32,086 nucleotides of DNA. It comes from Chitinophagales bacterium. Lineage in GTDB: Bacteria > Bacteroidota > Bacteroidia > Chitinophagales > JADIYW01. Position 1 is the stretch's first letter. The number at the start of each line of letters is the position of its first letter. The stretch lies in the NCBI GenBank assembly GCA_020848255.1, contig JADLAJ010000360.1, positions 1 through 32,086 of the forward strand, given 5' to 3'. The notes under the pieces were generated by a model. It did not search any database. It had not been told where the DNA came from and was given only the letters and a program-made list of their open reading frames with translations. Both the position numbers and the translations under genes were made by a program. Of the stretch, positions 18,066 through 27,071 are shown piece after piece.

Positions 18066-19367
18066 ATGAATACATACGTTTTTGATTCGGGCACCAAAAA
18101 AAATATTTTTATAGCTTTCGGCATAGGAGTACTTTTACTTATACTGGGTGTTGTGTTTTTTGGAAATAGCGAAAGCCATAATAATCATGCAACTGCTACA
18201 CACGGACAGGTGGTAGAAGCTAAAGCTCCTGCTGTTGAACCAGCTGCAGAAGGACATGGTCATGCTGCACCTACTTTGAAAATGACGGTAATTGCAAATA
18301 TTTACAATATTTTCTATTTCGGATTTTATATTGCATTAGCTGCGTTGTTTTTTCTTGCTGCAACAAATATTGCATGGGGTGGCTGGCAGATTCAAATTCA
18401 AAAAATACCATTGGCTATGGCATCCACTATAGTTGTATTTTTAGTTTGTTTATTAGTGATGTTCTTGTTTTTTAATCATGATATTTTTCACTGGACACAC
18501 GAAGAATTGTACATTAAAGGAAGTAAAACTTTTGACGAAACGCTTAACACGAAACGCGATTTCTTAAATATGACGACATTTTGGTCATTTTATGTAATAA
18601 TAGCAGGTTCTTGTTTAGCATTAACATATAAATGGTGGAACACGCTGACAACAATGGATTCCAATCCTACAAGAAAACTATTTTCTACCAGCCGTGTTAT
18701 AGCTGCAACCACAATAGTTTTGATTTCATTCGTTATCAATACATTCGCAACCTGGTTATGGTCTATGTCTATTCAACCACATTGGTATAGTACTATGTTC
18801 ACATGGAACACAATGGCAAGTGCTGCCGTTACCATGTTATCCATTGTAATTCTGTTTATACATTACCTGAAAGGAAAAGGATATTTACCAAAAGTAAATG
18901 ACAACCATAAACATGACGTGGCTAAACTGATGTTTGCTATCAGTGTATTCTGGTGCTATACCTGGTTTGCTCAGTATATGTTAATCTGGTACGCAAATAT
19001 CCCGGAAGAAACAGAATATTTCCGCTTAAGAAGAAACGTAGACAACTATGGTATCTTATTTCACGGAGCATTCTTTTTCAATTTCGTATTACCGTTCTTT
19101 ATCTTAATGACCAGAAATTCTAAAAGAAGTAAAAATGTAACGATAGTTGCAGCTATTATCATAATTCTTGGACAATTTGCAGCATTCTTTTTAATGAATT
19201 GTCCTGCATTATTACCAAAAGGCGGATTTGGATTAATTAGTTTCGGATTGTTTTTGATGATTGGAAGTATATTTGTTTACCTCACTCTTGCAGTTTTAGC
19301 AAAAGTGAAAGACTTAGCGTCAACCACTCATCCATACGTAAATGAAAGTTATCATCATCATATTTAA
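18066..19367 (+). CDS. actF: Alternative complex III subunit F
   Basis: Polytopic, operon position after actE; WSMSIQPHWYSTMF and YANIPEETEYF typical of ActF. Confidence 0.95.
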   Translation: MNTYVFDSGTKKNIFIAFGIGVLLLILGVVFFGNSESHNNHATATHGQVVEAKAPAVEPAAEGHGHAAPTLKMTVIANIYNIFYFGFYIALAALFFLAATNIAWGGWQIQIQKIPLAMASTIVVFLVCLLVMFLFFNHDIFHWTHEELYIKGSKTFDETLNTKRDFLNMTTFWSFYVIIAGSCLALTYKWWNTLTTMDSNPTRKLFSTSRVIAATTIVLISFVINTFATWLWSMSIQPHWYSTMFTWNTMASAAVTMLSIVILFIHYLKGKGYLPKVNDNHKHDVAKLMFAISVFWCYTWFAQYMLIWYANIPEETEYFRLRRNVDNYGILFHGAFFFNFVLPFFILMTRNSKRSKNVTIVAAIIIILGQFAAFFLMNCPALLPKGGFGLISFGLFLMIGSIFVYLTLAVLAKVKDLASTTHPYVNESYHHHI

Positions 19368-19380
19368 AATTTAGTCAGAC

Positions 19381-20871
19381 ATGGCAATTATATTAGGCTT
19401 ATTAACGTTAGTGTTGTTGTACATCGTAATTGTGCAAATAAGCAAGGCATCAGATTTAATTAAATCCTTGCGTTCCGGTGATGAACACGAAGAATCATTT
19501 GGAAATGGTGCATTGTTTACCTCTTTTATTGGCTTTGCAGTACTTATTTACTCTATTGTAACTTGTTTTGTATATGCTCCAACGATGTTACCGAAACCTG
19601 CTTCCGAGCAAGGAGTTTGGATAAACGATTTAATGAATATCACAATTGTGTTAACAGGTGTCGTATTTATTATTACTCAGGTACTTTTATTCTGGTTTGT
19701 ATATAAATATCATTACAGAAAAGGCAGAAAAGCATATTTCTTTGCAGATAATAATAAACTAGAAGTAGCCTGGACAGTCGTTCCTGCTATCGTGCTCACT
19801 TTTTTAATTGGTTTCGGTATACAGAAATGGTTTAAAATATTTTCACCTGCCCCAAAAGATGCAGTTTTAATTGAAGCTACCGGTAAACAATATGCATGGT
19901 CAATACGTTATTCAGGTGCTGATCATACATTAGGAAAAAGAGACTTTTCCCTTGTGAATCCAGATAATGAATTGGGAATAAACTGGAATGATGCTGCAAG
20001 TCATGATGATTTCATGGCGGATGAAATAGTTTTACCGGTGAATAAACCGGTGTCAATAAATGTTGGTGCATTGGATGTTATACATAATTTTTGGTTGCCT
20101 CATTTCAGATTAATGATGTCGGCTGTTCCTGGTGTTCCAACACACCTTTGGTTTCGTCCGACTATAACCACTGAAGAAATGAAAAAGGAAACAAACAATC
20201 CTAACTTCGAATATGTTGTAGCTTGTAATAAACTATGTGGTTCCGGACACTATAATATGAAGAAAAAAGTAAGAGTAGTATCACAGGAAGAATATGAAAA
20301 ATGGTTCAGTGAACAAAAGTCTTATTATACAACTGTAGTTAAGCCGGCAATGGAAAGCGGTGCATTCAAAATGCCGGTTTCTGAAGTTGCAGAAAACACA
20401 GCAGCAGCTTCTGCTAATGGATTTTCCGGCAAACTTTCAACAGGCTTTGAATTAGTGGGTGCTGTGAATGGAGGCGTAGAAAATAAATTGGTTACTTTTA
20501 TTCAAAGTGATAAACAGGTTGCTAAAGATATATGGTTTTCTTTTGACAGATTGTTGTTCGAAACAGGTAAGTCAACATTGAAACCTTCATCGCAGGAACA
20601 GTTAAAAAATATTTCGGAAATAATGAAAGCATTTCCTGCTGTAGAAATTAAGTTAGGCGGATATACCGATAATGTTGGAGATCAGAAAGCTAATTTAAAA
20701 TTATCTGATAGCAGGGCAAAAGCAGTAATGGCAGAGTTGATTAAATTGGGTGTGGCTGCTAACAGAATAAAAGCGGAAGGTTATGGTGATCAGTTTCCTG
20801 TTGCTACAAATGAAACAGATGCCGGTCGTCAGCAAAACAGAAGAATAGATATTAGAGTAACTAAGAAATAA
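19381..20871 (+). CDS. coxB: Cytochrome c oxidase subunit II with C-terminal OmpA/MotB-like domain
   Basis: Two TMs and WTVVPAIVLTFLIGFG; CuA site CNKLCGSGHYNM; then, after a linker, WFSFDRLLFETGKSTLKPSSQEQLKNISEIMKAFPAVEIKLGGYTDNVGDQKANLKLSDSRAKAVMAELIKLGVAANRIKAEGYGDQFPVATNETDAGRQQNRRIDIRV. Confidence 0.96.
   Translation: MAIILGLLTLVLLYIVIVQISKASDLIKSLRSGDEHEESFGNGALFTSFIGFAVLIYSIVTCFVYAPTMLPKPASEQGVWINDLMNITIVLTGVVFIITQVLLFWFVYKYHYRKGRKAYFFADNNKLEVAWTVVPAIVLTFLIGFGIQKWFKIFSPAPKDAVLIEATGKQYAWSIRYSGADHTLGKRDFSLVNPDNELGINWNDAASHDDFMADEIVLPVNKPVSINVGALDVIHNFWLPHFRLMMSAVPGVPTHLWFRPTITTEEMKKETNNPNFEYVVACNKLCGSGHYNMKKKVRVVSQEEYEKWFSEQKSYYTTVVKPAMESGAFKMPVSEVAENTAAASANGFSGKLSTGFELVGAVNGGVENKLVTFIQSDKQVAKDIWFSFDRLLFETGKSTLKPSSQEQLKNISEIMKAFPAVEIKLGGYTDNVGDQKANLKLSDSRAKAVMAELIKLGVAANRIKAEGYGDQFPVATNETDAGRQQNRRIDIRVTKK
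20521..20868 (+). other. OmpA-like peptidoglycan-binding domain encoded within coxB (residues ~381-496)
   Basis: GYTDN...LSDSRA and QNRRIDIRV motifs; Asp430 and Arg445 are 15 residues apart, the spacing of the DAP-binding pair in OmpA-like domains. Confidence 0.93.
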
Positions 20872-20902
20872 TTAAATTTAAGTAGCCTTAAATTAACAAT
20901 AT

Positions 20903-22729
20903 ATGCAAACGACAACAGTACATGAAACGCATGCAGATGTTCACGTTCACGGTCCAGGACACGGTGGCGGTCATCATCACACGGAAACGTTTATTTCAAA
21001 ATATATTTTCAGCTTAGACCATAAAACTATCGGTAAGCAATTTCTGATAATGGGTATGGCATGGGCAATCATAGGCGGTTTCATGTCTGTATTGTTTCGT
21101 GTGCAGTTAGGTTGGCCTGATGAAACATTTCCTGTATTAGAAAGAATTTTTTCTACCTGGTTTACTGATGGAAAATTAAATCCTGAAGCATATTATTCAT
21201 TAATTACAATGCATGGTACCATCATGGTATTCTTCGTATTAACAGCGAGTTTGAGCGGTACTTTTGCAAATGTTTTAATTCCTTTACAAATTGGAGCAAG
21301 AGATATGGCGTCTCCTTTAATGAACGCGTTATCTTTCTGGTTCTTCTTTATTGCAGGTGTTGTAATGTTTGCTTCTTTATTTTTGCCAACTGGTGCTGCT
21401 TCTGCTGGATGGACAATTTACCCACCTTTAAGTGCACTACCACAAACTTCACCAGGTTCTGGTAACGGTATGACTTTCTGGTTGATTGCCATGGTATTAT
21501 TCGTTGCATCTACTTTGTTAGGTGGTTTAAATTATGTTTCTACTGTTTTAAATATGCGTACTAAAGGTATGACGATGTTCAGATTACCGCTGACGGTATG
21601 GGCATTGTTCTTTACAGCTATCATTGGTATATTGTCTTTCCCGGTATTGGTTTCTTGTGTGGTACTCTTAATTTTTGACAGAGGATTGGGAACAAGTTTC
21701 TATTTGTCAAATATTGTAATCGGTGGTAAAGCCTTACCTTATGCAGGTGGTTCACCTATTTTATTCCAGCATTTATTCTGGTTCTTAGGTCACCCTGAGG
21801 TATATATCATCATTTTACCTGCTATGGGTATGGTATCTGAAATTTTAGCAGTACACTCACGTAAACCTATTTTCGGATATAAAGCGATGATTTTTTCTAT
21901 CTTAGGTATCACCGTATTAGGTTTCATCGTTTGGGCACACCACATGTATCTTTCTGGTATGAATCCTTTCTTAGGTTCAGTATTTACATTATTTACACTG
22001 TTAATTGCGATACCATCAGCAGTTAAAGTATTTAACTGGCTAACTACATTGTGGAGAGGTAATATACGTATCACACCACCATCTATGTTTGCTATTGGTT
22101 TCGTGTCTATGTTTATTTCCGGTGGTTTGACAGGTATCTGGCTTGGAAATTCAACTATTGATATTCAATTACATGATACCTATTTTGTGGTTGCACACTT
22201 CCACATTGTAATGGGTATCGCTGCATTCTTTGGAATGTTTGCTGGTATTTATCATTGGTTCCCACGCATGTTTGGCAGAATGATGAATGAAACAATGGCT
22301 TATATTCACTTTGCTATCACATTTATTGGTGCATACCTTATTTTCTGGCCAATGCACTTTATAGGTTTGGCTGGTGTACCAAGAAGATATTACTCTTTTA
22401 ATGAAATAGAAGCGTTCTCACAATACGGTGACTTAAATAAATTAATCAGTGTTGCAACAATCATTGTTTTTTTAGGACAGTTTCTTTTCCTTGTAAACTT
22501 CTTCTGGAGCATGTATAGAGGCAGAAAATCTGTGCAAAATCCTTGGCAGGCAAATACATTAGAATGGACTTCACCTATCGAAGGTATTCATGGAAACTGG
22601 GATGGTGAACTTCCTACAGTACATAGATGGCCGTACGATTATAGTAGAGATCCAAATAGTGATATTGATTTCATTCCTCAAACGGTTCCATTAACAGAAG
22701 AAGAAAAAAAAGATAAAATTCATCATTAA
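20903..22729 (+). CDS. coxA: Cytochrome c oxidase subunit I
   Basis: MHGTIMVFFV, WFLGHPEVYIIILP, WAHHMYLSGM, HDTYFVVAHFHIVMG. His-rich N-terminus. Confidence 0.97.
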   Translation: MQTTTVHETHADVHVHGPGHGGGHHHTETFISKYIFSLDHKTIGKQFLIMGMAWAIIGGFMSVLFRVQLGWPDETFPVLERIFSTWFTDGKLNPEAYYSLITMHGTIMVFFVLTASLSGTFANVLIPLQIGARDMASPLMNALSFWFFFIAGVVMFASLFLPTGAASAGWTIYPPLSALPQTSPGSGNGMTFWLIAMVLFVASTLLGGLNYVSTVLNMRTKGMTMFRLPLTVWALFFTAIIGILSFPVLVSCVVLLIFDRGLGTSFYLSNIVIGGKALPYAGGSPILFQHLFWFLGHPEVYIIILPAMGMVSEILAVHSRKPIFGYKAMIFSILGITVLGFIVWAHHMYLSGMNPFLGSVFTLFTLLIAIPSAVKVFNWLTTLWRGNIRITPPSMFAIGFVSMFISGGLTGIWLGNSTIDIQLHDTYFVVAHFHIVMGIAAFFGMFAGIYHWFPRMFGRMMNETMAYIHFAITFIGAYLIFWPMHFIGLAGVPRRYYSFNEIEAFSQYGDLNKLISVATIIVFLGQFLFLVNFFWSMYRGRKSVQNPWQANTLEWTSPIEGIHGNWDGELPTVHRWPYDYSRDPNSDIDFIPQTVPLTEEEKKDKIHH

Positions 22730-22758
22730 TACAGAAACATTAAATAGCTTATTCTAAC

Positions 22759-23664
22759 GTGAAAACAGAAAGAATATATATTGACAGACCTTCATTCGGT
22801 AAAATACTTTCTTTAAAAATGAAAGACGTCATGGAATTGACTAAATTCCGTTTGTCTTTCCTTGTTGTGTTTTCTGCTGTAATGGCATACCTGGTTGCTA
22901 ATCCACTCTCTGTTGAATGGTTGAAAATCGCTTTACTTTCTTTAGGTGGTTTTTTAGTTACGGCATCTTCCAATACTATCAATCAGTTAATAGAGAAAGA
23001 TACTGATAAGCTAATGGATAGAACAAAAAACCGTCCATTGCCTTCCGGTAGAATGAAGCCAATCGAAGCTTATTTAATTGCAGGATGCACTGGTGTTTTA
23101 GGAATATTTATTCTGGGAGTGGTATTTAATCCAATCAGTGGATTATTAGGCGCATTAGCCCTGATTTCATATGCATTTATTTATACACCGTTCAAGAAAA
23201 TAAGCCCTGTTGCTGTATTTATTGGAGCAATACCAGGCTCCATGCCTTTATTGATTGGTTGGACAGCAGCAACCGGAACAATTGGTTTAGGTGGTGTAAT
23301 CTTATTTACCATTCAATTTTTTTGGCAAATTCCTCATTTCTGGTCTATTGCTTGGTTGTTGAATGATGACTATAAAAAAGCAGGTTATTATTTGCTGCCA
23401 TCTGCTGACGGGAAAAACAGAACAACAGCATTACAAAATATTCCTTATTTATTGTGTTTGATAGCAGTTAGTGTATTGCCATATGTATTTGGTTTTACAG
23501 GAAGAGTTTCGCTAGTGATTACTTTAATAGCTGGATTGTTTTTTTTAATAAACGGAATTCAATTAGCAACGGATATATCAGATAAAAGTGCAAGAAAACT
23601 GATGTTTGCATCTTTTATGTACATTCCGGTAGTATTTATTGCATTTGTTTTAGATAAAGTATAA
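22759..23664 (+). CDS. ctaB: Protoheme IX farnesyltransferase (heme O synthase)
   Basis: NTINQLIEKDTDKLMDRTKNRPLPSGRM, YTPFKKISPVAVFIGAIPGSMPLLIGW. Confidence 0.96.
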   Translation: MKTERIYIDRPSFGKILSLKMKDVMELTKFRLSFLVVFSAVMAYLVANPLSVEWLKIALLSLGGFLVTASSNTINQLIEKDTDKLMDRTKNRPLPSGRMKPIEAYLIAGCTGVLGIFILGVVFNPISGLLGALALISYAFIYTPFKKISPVAVFIGAIPGSMPLLIGWTAATGTIGLGGVILFTIQFFWQIPHFWSIAWLLNDDYKKAGYYLLPSADGKNRTTALQNIPYLLCLIAVSVLPYVFGFTGRVSLVITLIAGLFFLINGIQLATDISDKSARKLMFASFMYIPVVFIAFVLDKV

Positions 23665-23666
23665 AA

Positions 23667-24290
23667 TTGGCAGAGATAACGAAATATAAGATTAATAATC
23701 AGGGAGCACACCGCTTCACGATGTATCTGTTTATAGTGACAACGTCAATGATTTTTGCCGGTTTTACCAGTGCTTTCTTAGTTCGAAAAGGAGGAGGTGG
23801 TGCATGGACTCCATTTGATATTCCGGCAATTTTTAAAGTTTCAACTTTACTGATATTATTAAGTAGTGTTTTTTTACAAGCTGCACATATAGCTAATAAA
23901 AAACAACATAAACTAATGACTGCTGTTGGTTTGTTTTTTACGTTGGTATTAGGTTTGCTGTTCTGTTACTACCAGATACAAGGCTGGAAACAGTTAAATG
24001 ATGCCGGAGTTTATCTTTCCTTTAATCCAAATCCGGCAGGCCCTTATTTTTTAGTAATTACGTTTATACATGCACTACACGTGTCTGTTGCAATATTGTT
24101 TTTATTTATTGCATTTGTGCACTCGGTAATTTTACTGAGAAGATCAAACAGTACGGAAATATTAAACGAGATTGAAACAACAGAAAAAGGAATACTCAAT
24201 ATACGCACAGATTTACTGACCTTGTTTTGGCACTTCATGGGCATACTATGGGTTTATTTATATTTCTTTTTAACCTTGAATTTAAAGTAG
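23667..24290 (+). CDS. Cytochrome c oxidase subunit III (first copy)
   Basis: TTG start; FIHALHVSVAILFLF, LTLFWHFMGILWVYLYF. Confidence 0.9.
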   Translation: MAEITKYKINNQGAHRFTMYLFIVTTSMIFAGFTSAFLVRKGGGGAWTPFDIPAIFKVSTLLILLSSVFLQAAHIANKKQHKLMTAVGLFFTLVLGLLFCYYQIQGWKQLNDAGVYLSFNPNPAGPYFLVITFIHALHVSVAILFLFIAFVHSVILLRRSNSTEILNEIETTEKGILNIRTDLLTLFWHFMGILWVYLYFFLTLNLK

Positions 24291-24304
24291 AAAAAAATAC
24301 TGTA

Positions 24305-25048
24305 ATGGCAGAAATTTTAGAAATACAAGAAGAGCATCACACAAATTTATTGCCTACGCCTGACAATGGCGAAGGAGGTGAAAAAACAGCAATGAATATC
24401 AGTTATGGAAAAACCATGATGTGGTATTTCCTGTTATCAGATGCATTTACATTTTCAGCATTCTTGATTGCATATGCATCCATAAGATTAGCACAGGCAT
24501 GGTGGCCAAATCCAAATTTGGTTTTTAAATCCTTTCCGGGTTTAGGTCATACAAATGCTCCATTGGCATTTGTGAGTGTGATGACATTTATTCTGATTCT
24601 CAGTTCTGTTGCAGTTGTTCGTGCAGTACAGGAAGGTCACAGAATGAATCAGAAAGGAGTTATGCTTTGGATGATTGGTGGTATTGTCGGAGGTGCTATG
24701 TTCTTAGGTTGTCAGGCTTGGGAGTGGAATCACTTGATTGCAGAAGGTTTACGTCCTTTCTATAATCCATTTGGTCCTGATGCAAATGGGGTTACTCATT
24801 TGGTAGAGGAGCATATGGCTGTATCACCTGGACCAATTGCATTTGGTGCATTGTTTTTTGGTATTACCGGATTTCACGGATTCCACGTATTTACGGGGGT
24901 TTGTATTAATATCTGGGCATTCTTTGCAACTGCAAACGGTACATTCCAAAGAAGAGGTCATTATGAAATGATTGAAAAAGTTGGTTTATACTGGCACTTT
25001 GTAGATTTGGTATGGGTGTTTGTATTCTTAGCATTCTATTTAATGTAA
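24305..25048 (+). CDS. Cytochrome c oxidase subunit III (second copy)
   Basis: GITGFHGFHVFTGVCINIW, YWHFVDLVWVFVFLAFYL. ATG 24305 preferred over the listed 24227. Confidence 0.92.
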   Translation: MAEILEIQEEHHTNLLPTPDNGEGGEKTAMNISYGKTMMWYFLLSDAFTFSAFLIAYASIRLAQAWWPNPNLVFKSFPGLGHTNAPLAFVSVMTFILILSSVAVVRAVQEGHRMNQKGVMLWMIGGIVGGAMFLGCQAWEWNHLIAEGLRPFYNPFGPDANGVTHLVEEHMAVSPGPIAFGALFFGITGFHGFHVFTGVCINIWAFFATANGTFQRRGHYEMIEKVGLYWHFVDLVWVFVFLAFYLM

Positions 25049-25079
25049 TCGTTTTATAAAAAAAAATAAAAAGAGAGAT

Positions 25080-25406
25080 ATGTCTAGTCATTTATCAGAA
25101 GAACAATATCAGTCAAGTGTAAAAGCAGTCTGGAGAGCAACAGCTATTCTTAGTATTGTTACCGTGGTTGAAGTTGCAGTTGCATTAATATTAGGACCAC
25201 ATTTACCAAAATTAGTAATGAATACATTCTATGTACTGGCAAGTTTAGCAAAAGCTTTCTTTATCGTAGGTGAGTTTATGCACTTAAAATACGAGAAGCG
25301 TGCCTTTATGCTTTCTCTTGGAGTTCCATTAGTTTTCTTAGTATGGGCAATTATTGCATTTGCTACAGAAGGTCATTACTGGAATATCTTGAACCATCCA
25401 AAATAA
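25080..25406 (+). CDS. Cytochrome c oxidase subunit IV family protein
   Basis: Small three-TM protein with KAFFIVGEFMHLKYEKR, right after subunit III. Confidence 0.88.
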   Translation: MSSHLSEEQYQSSVKAVWRATAILSIVTVVEVAVALILGPHLPKLVMNTFYVLASLAKAFFIVGEFMHLKYEKRAFMLSLGVPLVFLVWAIIAFATEGHYWNILNHPK

Positions 25407-25412
25407 TCTTTA

Positions 25413-26153
25413 TTGAAAAATAATAAAAGAGTCGGGTTTATTGCAGCTGTCGTAGTTGTAGCAATATTTCCTGTCGTGTTTTTTCTGGTATTTAACTATA
25501 AGAATAAACACAGACCTACATTGGAAACAGATAAGTGTTTACCTATTTATGGTCCCAAGCAGCCATTTAAGTCAAAAGATTACAGAGATAGGGATATCAT
25601 TGATACTGCATATTTCAAAGTACCGCCATTTTTATTTTTAGACCAGAATGGAGATACTGTAACAGAGGCTATCATGAACGGAAAAGTGACTGTAGTTGAT
25701 TTCTTCTTTACTACCTGCAAAAGTATCTGTATCGATATGACCAGTAATCTGCATCTTGTTCAGGATAAATTTGTAACAGATAAAGACGTATTAATACTTT
25801 CTCATACAGTAGATCCGGAAACAGATTCCGTAAAACAATTATTCAATTATTCTGTTGAAAAGGATGTTAATTCCAGAATGTGGAGATTGCTGACCGGAGA
25901 CAAGAAAGAACTGTATAAACAAGCTCGTAATGGGTATTTTATTACAGCGATGCAAGGTGATGGTGGTCCGACGGATTTTATTCATGATCAGAAATTTGTA
26001 CTAATTGATAAGGAAAGACGAATCAGAGGTTACTATGACGGTACTGATAAAATATCAGTAGATCAGATGATTAAAGATATTCAGATGTTACTGGTAAGTT
26101 ATATCGTTCCTATGAAAAAGAACGACCCTAAGTACAAGAAAGAGAAAAAATAA
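25413..26153 (+). CDS. SCO1/SenC-family copper chaperone
   Basis: VTVVDFFFTTCKSICIDMTSNL (CxxxC), LSHTVDPETDS, FIHDQKFVLIDKERRIRGYYDGT. Confidence 0.93.
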   Translation: MKNNKRVGFIAAVVVVAIFPVVFFLVFNYKNKHRPTLETDKCLPIYGPKQPFKSKDYRDRDIIDTAYFKVPPFLFLDQNGDTVTEAIMNGKVTVVDFFFTTCKSICIDMTSNLHLVQDKFVTDKDVLILSHTVDPETDSVKQLFNYSVEKDVNSRMWRLLTGDKKELYKQARNGYFITAMQGDGGPTDFIHDQKFVLIDKERRIRGYYDGTDKISVDQMIKDIQMLLVSYIVPMKKNDPKYKKEKK

Positions 26154-26189
26154 ATCAGATTTTATAGATTGTACTAAAATCTTTATTGT

Positions 26190-26726
26190 ATGCTTCAAAA
26201 TACTTCTACCAAAACTATCAATTTTATCATTGCAGTAATTTCAGTTGCTGTACCCAGTCTGGTTATTGCCATGCTGAAATTTGCACCACCAGCGATTACC
26301 CACAATATTGATTTAAGTTTTTTTCCAAAATTTCATGCTGTTGTAAATACAGGAACCACTCTTTGTTTGTTAACGGGATTGTTCTTTATAAAAAATAAAA
26401 ACAGTAGCTCTCACAGAATAGCTATGTTGACAGCATTATTACTTTCCGTTGTTTTTCTGTTATCATACGTTGTTTATCATACGTTAAAGGCAGAGGATAG
26501 CAAGTTCGGAGGAGAAGGCATTATTCGTTTTATTTACTTTTTTATCCTGATTTCACATATTATACTCTCTGCAATTGTATTGCCGTTTGTGTTAAAAACC
26601 TTTTCTTTTGCATTTAAGAACGATTTTATACAACACAAGAAATGGGCAAAATTTACCTTTCCATTATGGTTGTATGTGGCAATCACCGGAGTTTTGGTGT
26701 ACGTGTTTATGGCGCCTTATTATTAA
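26190..26726 (+). CDS. DUF420 membrane protein (CtaM-like)
   Basis: Polytopic, PKFHAVVNTGTTLCLL, SYVVYHTLKAEDSKFGGEG, HKKWAKFTFPLWLYVAITGVLVYVF. Confidence 0.9.
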   Translation: MLQNTSTKTINFIIAVISVAVPSLVIAMLKFAPPAITHNIDLSFFPKFHAVVNTGTTLCLLTGLFFIKNKNSSSHRIAMLTALLLSVVFLLSYVVYHTLKAEDSKFGGEGIIRFIYFFILISHIILSAIVLPFVLKTFSFAFKNDFIQHKKWAKFTFPLWLYVAITGVLVYVFMAPYY

Positions 26727-26772
26727 CGCTAAATTCACTCTTCTAATCCAGTTATTGTGTAATTTTACAAGT

Positions 26773-27003
26773 ATGCAAATCAGAAAATATAGACCATTCA
26801 TTTTTACAATATTATTGTTAAGTATTTCTTATCTCTCACAGGCACAATGTGCCATGTGTAAAGGTACCGTACAAACTTCTCAGTATGCAAAAAGTATCAA
26901 TAATGGTATTGAATATTTATTAATGGCACCTATTCTCTTAGTGGGCGTTATTATTTTTCTCTGGATAAAAAATAAAGAGAAATTCCAAACGAAAGAAAAT
27001 TAG
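26773..27003 (+). CDS. Small membrane protein with CxxC motif, possible oxidase assembly factor
   Basis: MQIRKYRPFIFTILLLSISYLSQAQCAMCKGTVQTSQYAKSINNGIEYLLMAPILLVGVIIFLWIKNKEKF; signal peptide, CAMC, one TM. Internal ATG preferred over the listed 26608. Confidence 0.75.
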   Translation: MQIRKYRPFIFTILLLSISYLSQAQCAMCKGTVQTSQYAKSINNGIEYLLMAPILLVGVIIFLWIKNKEKFQTKEN

Positions 27004-27071
27004 AAATAAATTTTCAACCTCAATTTATTCTCTGCTTCTGATTTCTTAAATTTTCTTTGTACTATTGTAAT

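Noticed and set aside
24227-24304. Upstream extension of the second subunit III ORF
   Set aside because: Overlaps the preceding subunit III; ATG at 24305 starts a sequence typical of the family.
23667-25048. Two adjacent cox3 genes considered as a novel duplication
   Set aside because: To my knowledge paired subunit III genes are common in Bacteroidota oxidase operons.
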